Source: an uncultured Ignavibacteria bacterium
GTDB taxonomy: Bacteria; Bacteroidota; Ignavibacteria; Kapaibacteriales; UBA2268
Length of the DNA: 5,437 nt
Direction of reading: 5' to 3'
NCBI GenBank assembly: GCA_903911805.1
Contig: CAIWET010000189.1
Coordinates: 1-5,437, forward strand
Shown: one piece after another, positions 1 through 5,320 of the stretch
How positions within the stretch are numbered: position 1 is the first letter of the stretch
Layout of the letters: each line of letters starts with the position of its first letter
Notes under the pieces: generated by a model
What the model was told of the DNA's origin: nothing
Databases searched by the model: none
What the model saw: only the letters and a program-made list of their open reading frames with translations
Program-made: the position numbers and the translations under genes

Positions 1-84
1 AATTATATTGAAATAGTAAAATCAACTAAACCTAAAATAGAAGAATTTAATAATATTACATATAAATCTAAGGGAAACAAATGA
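1..84 (+). CDS. 3' end of an upstream CDS of unknown function (partial)
   Basis: Frame 1 is open from the first base for 27 codons and stops at TGA 82-84, while the other two forward frames stop within the first 15 bases. The visible C-terminus is lysine-rich and ends in KSKGNK. Its TGA overlaps the ATG at 81-83 as ATGA, the usual arrangement of translationally coupled genes, which suggests that the secreted protein downstream is the distal gene of an operon. No family can be recognised from 27 residues. In DNA this AT-rich an open stretch of this length could occur by chance, so the call rests mainly on the ATGA overlap. Confidence 0.5.
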   Translation, partial: NYIEIVKSTKPKIEEFNNITYKSKGNK

Positions 85-2276
85 AAAATGTATTTTTAAT
101 TTTCGTTATAGCAATTTTTGCAACTTTTAATTCTTATGCCCAAGATGGAGCACTTGATCCAACTTTTAATCCTGGTGGTTCAGGTTTTGATTGGTGTTGC
201 GTAAAAGTTACTAATATTCTTAGCAATGGAAAAATATTAGTAGGAGGTTATATGGGTGATTACAACGGGAACGGTGGTTCATTTATGTTAGCTAGAATAA
301 ATTCAGACGGTTCATATGACAATACATTCACTTGTTATTCTTTAGATAATGAAGTTGCTACAATATGTGTTCAAAATGATAAATATATTGTAGGTGGAAC
401 TTTTAGTGGAACGATAAAAAGAATAAATTCAGATGGTTCAGTCGATAATACTTTTAACTTTGGTGGAGCTGGTTTTAATAATTATGTTAGAAATATTAAA
501 GCACAAAGTGACGGTAAGTTGATTGTATCTGGTCAATTCACATATTATAATGGTGTTGAAATAACTCATGGAATTTGCAGATTAAATCAAGATGGAACTA
601 TTGATAATACTTTTAATTTAGGTTTATATGGTTTCAATAATGATGTTTATTTTGTTAATGTTTTAAATAATGATAAAATTTTATGTGGAGGGGCATTTAC
701 TTATTACAATGGAAGTGAAATCTCTCATGGAATATGTAGATTGAATGCAAATGGGAGCTATGATAATTCGTTTAATACAGGTGGTTATGGGTGTAATGGA
801 GGTATTGTCCCAATTGCAGTACAATCTGATAATAAAATATTAATTGGTGGCAACTTTACTTCTTATAATGGAGTAACTCATGCAATGTTGTTTAGATTAA
901 ATGAAAATGGAACTGTTGATAATACTTTTAATGTAGGTGGAAGTGGTTTTAATGCAAGTGTTTTGACAATAGCTTTAGCGTCAGATAATAAAATTTTTGT
1001 TATGGGTTGGTTTGATCAATATAATAATAATCCTGTTCAAAAATGTTTGGTTCGACTTAATTCTGATGGTTCTTTAGATGAATCTTTTAATTTAGGCGGT
1101 ACGGGATTTAACACTTTTTTTGATTGGCAGTATCTTTCAGTTCAAACAGATGGAAATCTAATTGTTGGTGGGGGCTTCACTCAGTTAAATGGGATTGATA
1201 TCCCACATTATTTAGTTAGGCTACTTGCTAATAACAATCCTCCTCAAATTACTTCTACTACAGTATCCCTTTCTTCTCAAGCAACTTCTAACACTTGGAT
1301 TGATAACAATTCAAATAATGCTGATGCTACAGTGCCTAGTAGTGGTAATCCACAAAGAGTAAATCCAGATGCAGCATTTAATAATAACCCAAGTTGGCTC
1401 TTCAATGGTTCATCTAATTGCTTCCAATTACCTTACAATTCAAATATTGGACGATTGAATTATAATAGTCCTAAATCTTTGTTTATAAATTTCAAAACAG
1501 GTACAAATATAAATAATAGACAAGTTATATTTGAATTGGGAGGATTAAATTCTGGAATGAATGCTTATATTTATAACAATAAATTATGGGTAGGTATTTG
1601 GAATAATAATCAAAGAAGATATTTTTCCAAATCAATAAATCAATCAACCAATTATTTGATGTCAATTGAATTTAATGGTTCTAAAGTAAGAACATCATTA
1701 AATGGATTTGTTTCAAGTTCAATGTTATTTAGTGGATTTATCTCAAATTCAAATTCAAATGGAATTGGAGCTTCAATTAATGGAACAAGATTTATGGATA
1801 TGACATCCGGAAATGGATTAAGCTATTATTTGGGGGGTAAAATTGCTGAAATACTAATGTATAATTCCTGTGATCAAACACTTAGAGAAGATGTTATGAC
1901 TTATTTGGACTCAAAATACAATACAACATATAGTAATGACTATACAAGATATTTTGGAAAAATTAATGCTGAAGGAAGTGATTGGACAGAAAATAATTGG
2001 GATGAAGAAATCAACACAGTTTTAGAAAATGATCTTCAAATAAATTACGATGGTGCTGAAATTAATTTAAATTATATCTCTAATACCAAAGAAATTGGAA
2101 AAATTGAATTATTTGACATAAGTGGAATAAAAATTCAAGATATCTACGCAGGTGAATTAAATTATGGTGATAATAATTTTATGATTAATAATGATAACCT
2201 TATTAGTGGTGTTTATTTTGTAAAAGCAATTTCGAATTCAAGTATTATTAGCAAAAAAGTAATAATAATAAAGTAG
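81..2276 (+). CDS. Secreted delta-60 repeat propeller / LamG-like protein with T9SS type A sorting domain
   Basis: This 731-residue protein is predicted to cross the inner membrane by Sec and the outer membrane by the type IX secretion system. Residues 1-20 form a signal peptide (MKN, a hydrophobic core, then S-Y-A before Q21). Residues 23-383 hold seven delta-60 type repeats, each with an N-x-G-G-x-G-F-N start, a K-I-L-I-G-G-like strand, a Y-N-G turn and an R-L-N-x-D-G-x-x-D-N-T-F end. Residues about 390-613 resemble a LamG/concanavalin A-like domain, ending in K-I-A-E-I-L-M-Y-N and L-D-S-K-Y. Residues about 655-731 match a T9SS type A sorting domain: I-E-L-F-D-I-S-G, G-V-Y-F-V-K, and a terminal K-K-V-I-I-I-K. 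The start is supported by the signal peptide, an AAGGGA site at 70-75 and the ATGA overlap with the upstream frame. Composition is rich in Asn, Ser and Gly. LamG-like domains often bind carbohydrate, but the ligand here is unknown. Confidence 0.9.
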   Translation: MKNVFLIFVIAIFATFNSYAQDGALDPTFNPGGSGFDWCCVKVTNILSNGKILVGGYMGDYNGNGGSFMLARINSDGSYDNTFTCYSLDNEVATICVQNDKYIVGGTFSGTIKRINSDGSVDNTFNFGGAGFNNYVRNIKAQSDGKLIVSGQFTYYNGVEITHGICRLNQDGTIDNTFNLGLYGFNNDVYFVNVLNNDKILCGGAFTYYNGSEISHGICRLNANGSYDNSFNTGGYGCNGGIVPIAVQSDNKILIGGNFTSYNGVTHAMLFRLNENGTVDNTFNVGGSGFNASVLTIALASDNKIFVMGWFDQYNNNPVQKCLVRLNSDGSLDESFNLGGTGFNTFFDWQYLSVQTDGNLIVGGGFTQLNGIDIPHYLVRLLANNNPPQITSTTVSLSSQATSNTWIDNNSNNADATVPSSGNPQRVNPDAAFNNNPSWLFNGSSNCFQLPYNSNIGRLNYNSPKSLFINFKTGTNINNRQVIFELGGLNSGMNAYIYNNKLWVGIWNNNQRRYFSKSINQSTNYLMSIEFNGSKVRTSLNGFVSSSMLFSGFISNSNSNGIGASINGTRFMDMTSGNGLSYYLGGKIAEILMYNSCDQTLREDVMTYLDSKYNTTYSNDYTRYFGKINAEGSDWTENNWDEEINTVLENDLQINYDGAEINLNYISNTKEIGKIELFDISGIKIQDIYAGELNYGDNNFMINNDNLISGVYFVKAISNSSIISKKVIIIK
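147..1229 (+). repeat. Seven tandem delta-60 coding repeats
   Basis: The repeats cover residues 23-83, 84-125, 126-178, 179-231, 232-283, 284-336 and 337-383. Repeats 3 to 6 are 52-53 residues long. Repeat 2 is only 42 residues and lacks both the N-x-G-G-x-G-F motif and the Y-N-G turn. Repeat 7 lacks the terminal D-G-x-x-D-x-T-F strand. The DNA shows matching repetition, with ggtggw and ggttttaat-like words recurring. Seven repeats fit a seven-bladed propeller, with blade assignment inferred. Confidence 0.8.
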
Positions 2277-2307
2277 AGAAATCATTAAATACATTTCAAT
2301 TTAATAC

Positions 2308-2343
2308 AAAACCCCATCAACCAAAAACGATGGGGTTTTTATT
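2308..2343 (+). terminator. Intrinsic terminator after the secreted protein gene
   Basis: An 11-bp perfect stem (AAAACCCCATC at 2308-2318 with GATGGGGTTTT at 2329-2339) encloses a 10-nt loop and runs into a T-rich tail. It starts 31 bases after the stop codon at 2276, so it ends this transcription unit and separates it from the HEPN-MNT pair. Confidence 0.9.
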
Positions 2344-2381
2344 TATCATTTAAATTCTTTGTAATCTCATCATCAGTTTAT

Positions 2382-2415
2382 AGGGTATTGGGTTGTGGGT
2401 ATAGGGAATAGGAAG
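2382..2415 (+). repeat. G-rich heptanucleotide array, copy 1
   Basis: Four consecutive 7-mers, AGGGTAT, TGGGTTG, TGGGTAT and AGGGAAT, are followed by AGGAAG. The sequence matches copy 2 at 3181-3214 over 34 bases with three mismatches, in the same orientation. Four GGG runs separated by loops of exactly four bases (2383-2406) fit the G3N4 quadruplex pattern. The array lies about 50 bp before the HEPN start codon. Confidence 0.85.
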
Positions 2416-2467
2416 AATTATGCCTAATCCTAATATAATATAAAAATTTGCAAATCGTTTATTTATC

Positions 2468-2857
2468 ATGGATAAAAATGAACATATTACATATTGGCTT
2501 GAAACTGCAAAGAGTGATTGGGAAACTGTAAATATTTTATTTGTTAATAAAAAATATCTTCAATCTCTTTTTTTTGCCCATCTTACAATTGAAAAAATTG
2601 CAAAAGCATTATTTATTAAATTTACAGAAGAAATTTATCCTCCAAAGACTCACGATATTGTTAAATTGCTAGATAAAACTAATCAAACTTTTGATAATGA
2701 AACTTTGATTTTTTTAAAAGCTTTTAATATTTATAATTTAGAAGGCAGGTATCCTGATTATTTAAGTAATATTTATCAGTCAACTACCAAAGAAAAAGCA
2801 AGTGAATTAATAATCAAAATTGAAGGAATAAAAGATTGTTTACTAAAAATGATATAA
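2468..2857 (+). CDS. HEPN domain protein of an MNT-HEPN pair
   Basis: This 129-residue all-helical protein matches the general pattern of HEPN proteins of the COG2250 type: an N-terminal Y-W-L-E-T-A-K-S-D-W helix (9-18), the second-helix segment H38-L-T-I-E-K-I-A-K-A-L (38-48) in place of the common Q-x-A-E-K-x-x-K-A-L, then P-P-K-T-H-D-I-V-K-L-L (58-68) and G-R-Y-P-D-Y (93-98). Family members pair with minimal nucleotidyltransferases, either as RNase toxins or as partners of unknown activity. R94 is the only arginine and no His follows it at the required spacing, so the Rx4-6H RNase motif is absent. The ATG at 2468 has no convincing Shine-Dalgarno site. The gene overlaps the MNT gene by 22 nt, so the two are probably coupled. 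Its DNA is visibly richer in A and T than the ribosomal genes. Domain call strong, toxin role uncertain. Confidence 0.85.
   Translation: MDKNEHITYWLETAKSDWETVNILFVNKKYLQSLFFAHLTIEKIAKALFIKFTEEIYPPKTHDIVKLLDKTNQTFDNETLIFLKAFNIYNLEGRYPDYLSNIYQSTTKEKASELIIKIEGIKDCLLKMI
2822..2827 (+). promoter_or_regulatory. Ribosome binding site for the MNT gene, inside the HEPN gene
   Basis: GAAGGA ends 8 nt before the TTG at 2836. It is the main support for that start, because no ATG or GTG lies in frame before the catalytic motif. Confidence 0.55.
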
Positions 2858-3147
2858 TTGATTTAATAAAAAATTTTGTAACTGATTGCAATTCTTATGA
2901 TTTAAAATTTGACAAAGTAATTTTGTTTGGGTCTTATGCAAAAAATAATCAGTCTGAAGATTCAGATATTGACTTAGCTTTAATTTCAAATCAATTTTCT
3001 GAAGATAGTTTTGAAAATGCTTTGAAAATTGCACCTATTTTATTGAAATACTTAAATATCGATGCAGTTACTTTTCCGTCAAATTATTTCGAGAATGGCG
3101 ATCCATTTATTAATGAAATCAAAAGAACTGGATTATTGATAAATTAG
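2836..3147 (+). CDS. MNT-type minimal nucleotidyltransferase, partner of the HEPN protein
   Basis: This 103-residue protein of the DNA polymerase beta superfamily carries the diagnostic G-S-x10-D-x-D motif: G32-S33, then D44-I-D46, within F-G-S-Y-A-K and E-D-S-D-I-D-L-A-L-I. D76, in N-I-D-A-V, is the likely third metal-binding aspartate. The catalytic set therefore looks intact, and the length is normal for stand-alone MNT proteins. In the studied MntA-HepT pair the MNT protein AMPylates the HEPN toxin; transfer of that role here is an inference. Translation starts at TTG 2836 within the last 22 nt of the HEPN gene, preceded by GAAGGA. This predicts coupled translation and perhaps a lower yield of MNT than of HEPN. 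The gene ends 33 nt before the second G-rich array. A short AT-rich inverted repeat (3142-3148 with 3164-3170) overlaps its stop codon. Confidence 0.88.
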   Translation: MFTKNDIIDLIKNFVTDCNSYDLKFDKVILFGSYAKNNQSEDSDIDLALISNQFSEDSFENALKIAPILLKYLNIDAVTFPSNYFENGDPFINEIKRTGLLIN

Positions 3148-3180
3148 TCAAAACCGGTTAATCACTAATTCAGAAAATTA

Positions 3181-3214
3181 AGGGTATTGGGTAGTGGGTA
3201 TAGGGTATTGGAAG
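3181..3214 (+). repeat. G-rich heptanucleotide array, copy 2
   Basis: The 7-mers AGGGTAT, TGGGTAG, TGGGTAT and AGGGTAT are followed by TGGAAG. The array is the direct-repeat partner of copy 1 at 2382-2415. Its four GGG runs with four-base loops (3182-3205) again fit the G3N4 quadruplex pattern. It begins 33 nt after the MNT stop codon. Confidence 0.85.
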
Positions 3215-3240
3215 TAGAAGAGACCTATAACTTAAACCTA

Positions 3241-3303
3241 ACCCCAAACTCTAAACCCTAAACCCCATACCCTCCACCCTCCACCCTAAACCCCATACCC
3301 TCA
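3241..3303 (+). repeat. C-rich array of nine heptanucleotides, opposite orientation
   Basis: Nine 7-mers in register follow the pattern ACCCYNN with slight variation: ACCCCAA, ACTCTAA, ACCCTAA, ACCCCAT, ACCCTCC, ACCCTCC, ACCCTAA, ACCCCAT and ACCCTCA. A 19-bp perfect direct repeat, 3256-3274 and 3284-3302, has a period of 28 nt, which is four heptamers. Read on the minus strand the units are GGGT-based (TTAGGGT, ATGGGGT, GGAGGGT), so this array mirrors the two G-rich arrays. Confidence 0.85.
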
Positions 3304-3335
3304 GCATCAAATTTTCAACAAAAATAAATTATATT

Positions 3336-3366
3336 TTGTTAATCTCGAAAAAATTCCGTAGTTTTG
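3336..3366 (+). promoter_or_regulatory. Bacteroidota-type promoter of the rplM operon
   Basis: TTG at 3336-3338 and TAGTTTTG at 3359-3366 match the known -33 TTG and -7 TAnnTTTG elements of this phylum, with a 20-nt gap. Transcription would start near 3370-3375, leaving a leader of about 35 nt before the GTG start. A 7-bp inverted repeat (AACAAAA 3317-3323, TTTTGTT 3334-3340) overlaps the -33 element. Confidence 0.65.
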
Positions 3367-3395
3367 TATTCTTTTTTAGTGTATTATTTTAGAAT

Positions 3396-3400
3396 AGGAG
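3396..3400 (+). promoter_or_regulatory. Ribosome binding site deciding the GTG start of rplM
   Basis: AGGAG lies 7 nt before GTG 3408. It supports this non-ATG start and the use of Shine-Dalgarno initiation in this organism. Confidence 0.8.
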
Positions 3401-3407
3401 TATTAAA

Positions 3408-3857
3408 GTGGACTCATCCACCAAAATAACAAAATCGTTAAGGAAAGAAGACGCCGACCACAAATGGTTGATTGTCGACGCTTCTGATATGGTCTTAGGA
3501 AGATTAGCAACACAAGTTGCAGCGCTTCTTAGAGGCAAGCATAAAGCCGATTTTACTCCGCATGTTGATAACGGCGATTACGTTATTGTTCTCAATGCCG
3601 CAAAGTTAAAAGTACTTGGCAAAAGAACTGATATGAAGGAATATTTCCATTATACAGGTTATCCAGGTGGCGGTAGATTTGAATCATTCAAAAATATGAT
3701 GAACAGAAAACCAGAATTGGTTGTAGAGCATGCAGTAAAAGGTATGCTTCCGAAAACAAAACTCGGAAGACAGATTGTTAAGAAACTTAAGGTATATGCA
3801 GGCGGCGAACATAGTCACGCAGCTCAAATGCCTCAAGATCATAAATTAAGTAACTAA
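3408..3857 (+). CDS. rplM: Large-subunit ribosomal protein uL13 (L13)
   Basis: uL13 is an early-assembling protein of the 50S subunit that binds 23S rRNA. The 149-residue product covers the whole family fold: W-L-I-V-D-A-S-D-M-V-L-G-R-L-A-T near the N-terminus (20-35), G-K-H-K-A-D-F-T-P, G-D-Y-V-I-V-L-N-A, Y-T-G-Y-P-G-G, and the C-terminal G-M-L-P-K-T-K-L-G-R, then L-K-V-Y-A-G-G-E-H and H-A-A-Q-M-P-Q. It is slightly longer than the typical 142 residues because of a polar N-terminal lead of about 18 residues. The GTG start at 3408 is backed by AGGAG 7 nt upstream and by the absence of another in-frame start before the conserved core. A small hairpin (GTGGA 3408-3412 with TCCAC 3417-3421) includes the start codon. 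It is the first gene of rplM-rpsI-rpsB, 34 nt before rpsI. Confidence 0.98.
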   Translation: MDSSTKITKSLRKEDADHKWLIVDASDMVLGRLATQVAALLRGKHKADFTPHVDNGDYVIVLNAAKLKVLGKRTDMKEYFHYTGYPGGGRFESFKNMMNRKPELVVEHAVKGMLPKTKLGRQIVKKLKVYAGGEHSHAAQMPQDHKLSN

Positions 3858-3891
3858 TTGTGCAAAAGAATTTAAATAACGGAGTTGTTTG

Positions 3892-4278
3892 ATGAAGATT
3901 TCTATAGCCACAGGCAGAAGAAAAACAGCAGTTGCGCAGGTTAGATTATTTCCAGGTACCGGTAAGGTTATTGTTAATAACCAGCCAATGAGTGAATATT
4001 TTTCAGTCGAAATTTATCGCCAAATTGCTTTAAGAGCATTGGAAGTGACAAAATTAGAAGGAAAATATGATATCACTATCAAGGCAAATGGTGGCGGAAA
4101 AAGTGGTCAGACCGGTGCAGTGCAGTTAGGAATTGCCAGAGCTTTGGTTGCTCTCGACGAACAGTTACGCGGCCAGTTAAGAGACGCAAATCTTTTAACT
4201 CGTGATCCAAGAATGGTGGAGCGTAAAAAGTACGGAAGAAAGAAAGCCAGAAAGAGATTCCAATTCTCAAAACGTTAA
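3892..4278 (+). CDS. rpsI: Small-subunit ribosomal protein uS9 (S9)
   Basis: uS9 sits in the head of the 30S subunit, and its C-terminal tail reaches the P-site tRNA. The 128-residue product has the usual length and complete landmarks: A-T-G-R-R-K-T-A-V-A-Q-V near the start, G-G-G-K-S-G-Q-T-G-A-V-Q-L-G-I-A-R-A-L, L-T-R-D-P-R-M-V-E-R-K-K-Y-G-R-K-K-A-R, and the conserved F-S-K-R end. The ATG at 3892 is preferred over the TTG directly before it (3889), because GGAG at 3881-3884 is 7 nt from the ATG and the family begins only a few residues before A-T-G-R-R-K. It is cotranscribed with rplM, the near-universal partner. A 7-bp hairpin (CAAAACG 4268-4274 with CGTTTTG 4282-4288) spans the stop codon. 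Confidence 0.98.
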   Translation: MKISIATGRRKTAVAQVRLFPGTGKVIVNNQPMSEYFSVEIYRQIALRALEVTKLEGKYDITIKANGGGKSGQTGAVQLGIARALVALDEQLRGQLRDANLLTRDPRMVERKKYGRKKARKRFQFSKR

Positions 4279-4301
4279 TCGCGTTTTGTTGCTATCAGTC
4301 A

Positions 4302-4384
4302 TGTTTCGGGATTATCTGTGTGTGGTTTTGCTTAAGATATAGCAAAATTAGTAAGATAAGTAGAACGAAACAGGTGTATTTTTT
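4302..4384 (+). promoter_or_regulatory. Nested inverted repeat in the leader of rpsB (candidate structured RNA or attenuator)
   Basis: Three nested helices fold one elongated hairpin: TGTTTCG 4302-4308 with CGAAACA 4366-4372; TTATCT 4312-4317 with AGATAA 4354-4359; and 4323-4332 with 4341-4350 (ten pairs, two of them G-U), closed by an 8-nt loop. Internal loops of 3/6 and 5/3 nt separate them. A run of six T (4379-4384) follows after 6 nt, and the rpsB start is 45 nt beyond the hairpin. The element could be a partial terminator for rpsI, a processing site, or an autoregulatory uS2 leader. uS2 control of its own mRNA leader is known in gamma-proteobacteria; here it is inferred. Confidence 0.5.
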
Positions 4385-4417
4385 AATTAACACAAAATAT
4401 TAATAATGGAGTACTAA

Positions 4418-5275
4418 ATGTCCCACGTTGTATCTATAGAGCAATTGCTCGAATCTGGAGCCCATTTTGGGCACTTAACGCGCCGTTGGAACCCAAAGAT
4501 GAGAAACTACATCTTTATGGAAAGAAACGGTATCCACATAATAGACTTAAGAAAAACTCAAATCTTAACCGATATTGCTAGACAAGCTATGTATAATATT
4601 GCTCAACAAGGAAGAAATGTTCTTTTTGTTGGCACAAAACCACAAGCTAAAGCTGCTATTGAAGCAGTTGCTAAAAAATGCGAAATGAATTATGTTTCGG
4701 AACGTTGGCTTGGCGGTATGTTAACTAACTTTTCTACAATTCGTAAATCTATTAAAAGACTAAACGCTATCGACAAGATGGAAGTTGATGGTACTTTCGA
4801 TAAGATCACTAAAAAAGAAAGATTACTTCTTACTCGCGAAAAAGACAGATTAAGAAAAGTTTTTGGCGGTATTGAAGATATGACAAGATTGCCTGGTGCA
4901 CTTTTTGTTGTAGATATTAAAAAAGAACATATTGCTATTAAAGAAGCTAAAATATTAGGCATCCCAGTTATTGCTATCGTTGATACTAACTGCGATCCAG
5001 GTGAAGTTGATTATCCAATTCCAGCTAATGACGATTCAATGAGAGGTATTGAACTGATTGCTGGCGCTTTAGCAGATGCTGTTAAAGAAGGATATTCAAT
5101 CGCCAAAGTTAAATTTGCAGATCAAATGGCTGAAGATAAAAACGGCAAAGATGATATGAGCGATGATGCGAAGATCAAAAGAAGAATGAGAGAAAGAAGA
5201 CCTGTTAAGGGTGACGGTACTGGCGTTAGAAGCGCTAGAAGAGGCCCCGAACAAGCTGCACCTGCAAATGACTAA
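4418..5275 (+). CDS. rpsB: Small-subunit ribosomal protein uS2 (S2)
   Basis: uS2 binds late to the 30S subunit between head and body and helps recruit bS1 where that protein is present. The product has the full family pattern: L-L-E-S-G-A-H-F-G-H-L-T-R-R-W-N-P-K-M (10-28), the I-H-I-I-D-L-R-K-T segment, V-L-F-V-G-T-K, R-W-L-G-G-M-L-T-N-F, and P-V-I-A-I-V-D-T-N-C-D-P. At 285 residues it is longer than the 241 of E. coli because of a charged tail from about residue 232, rich in Lys, Arg and Asp and ending in P-E-Q-A-A-P-A-N-D. The ATG at 4418 has GGAG at 4408-4411. A 139-nt gap with a strong inverted repeat separates it from rpsI, so its expression may be partly independent. A terminator follows at once and tsf is not present. 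Confidence 0.98.
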   Translation: MSHVVSIEQLLESGAHFGHLTRRWNPKMRNYIFMERNGIHIIDLRKTQILTDIARQAMYNIAQQGRNVLFVGTKPQAKAAIEAVAKKCEMNYVSERWLGGMLTNFSTIRKSIKRLNAIDKMEVDGTFDKITKKERLLLTREKDRLRKVFGGIEDMTRLPGALFVVDIKKEHIAIKEAKILGIPVIAIVDTNCDPGEVDYPIPANDDSMRGIELIAGALADAVKEGYSIAKVKFADQMAEDKNGKDDMSDDAKIKRRMRERRPVKGDGTGVRSARRGPEQAAPAND

Positions 5276-5282
5276 TTGAATT

Positions 5283-5315
5283 AACAAGGGGAAAAACAAC
5301 TTCCCCTTGTTTTTT
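5283..5315 (+). terminator. Intrinsic terminator after rpsB
   Basis: An 11-bp perfect stem (AACAAGGGGAA 5283-5293 with TTCCCCTTGTT 5301-5311), a 7-nt loop and an immediate T run form a textbook terminator only 7 nt past the rpsB stop. It marks the end of the rplM-rpsI-rpsB operon. Confidence 0.93.
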
Positions 5316-5320
5316 ATTTT

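Noticed and set aside
2420..2467. Promoter directly before the HEPN gene
   Set aside because: AAAATTTG at 2443-2450 misses the consensus by one base and no TTG lies at the right distance, so no promoter is claimed.
2822..2857. Frameshifted HEPN-MNT fusion
   Set aside because: Both proteins are full length for their families and a plausible ribosome binding site precedes the TTG, so two overlapping genes explain it better.
2843..3034. Minus-strand open frame of 63 codons opposite the MNT gene
   Set aside because: The plus-strand frame carries the intact nucleotidyltransferase motif; the antisense frame is low-complexity and rich in Leu and Gln.
3241..3303. Possible CRISPR array
   Set aside because: The 19-bp repeats are only 9 bp apart and the whole stretch is a continuous 7-nt tandem pattern; there are no unique spacers and no cas genes nearby.
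4079..4270. Minus-strand open frame of 63 codons within rpsI
   Set aside because: It lies fully inside a well-conserved ribosomal protein gene and has no recognisable protein pattern.
4268..4288. Hairpin at the rpsI stop codon as terminator
   Set aside because: The 7-bp stem is AT-rich and its T run lies inside the stem rather than after it; rpsI and rpsB are likely still partly cotranscribed.
4690..5299. Minus-strand open frames of 90 and 67 codons over rpsB
   Set aside because: They are antisense to rpsB, and the second also runs across the rpsB terminator; their composition matches shadows of the coding strand.
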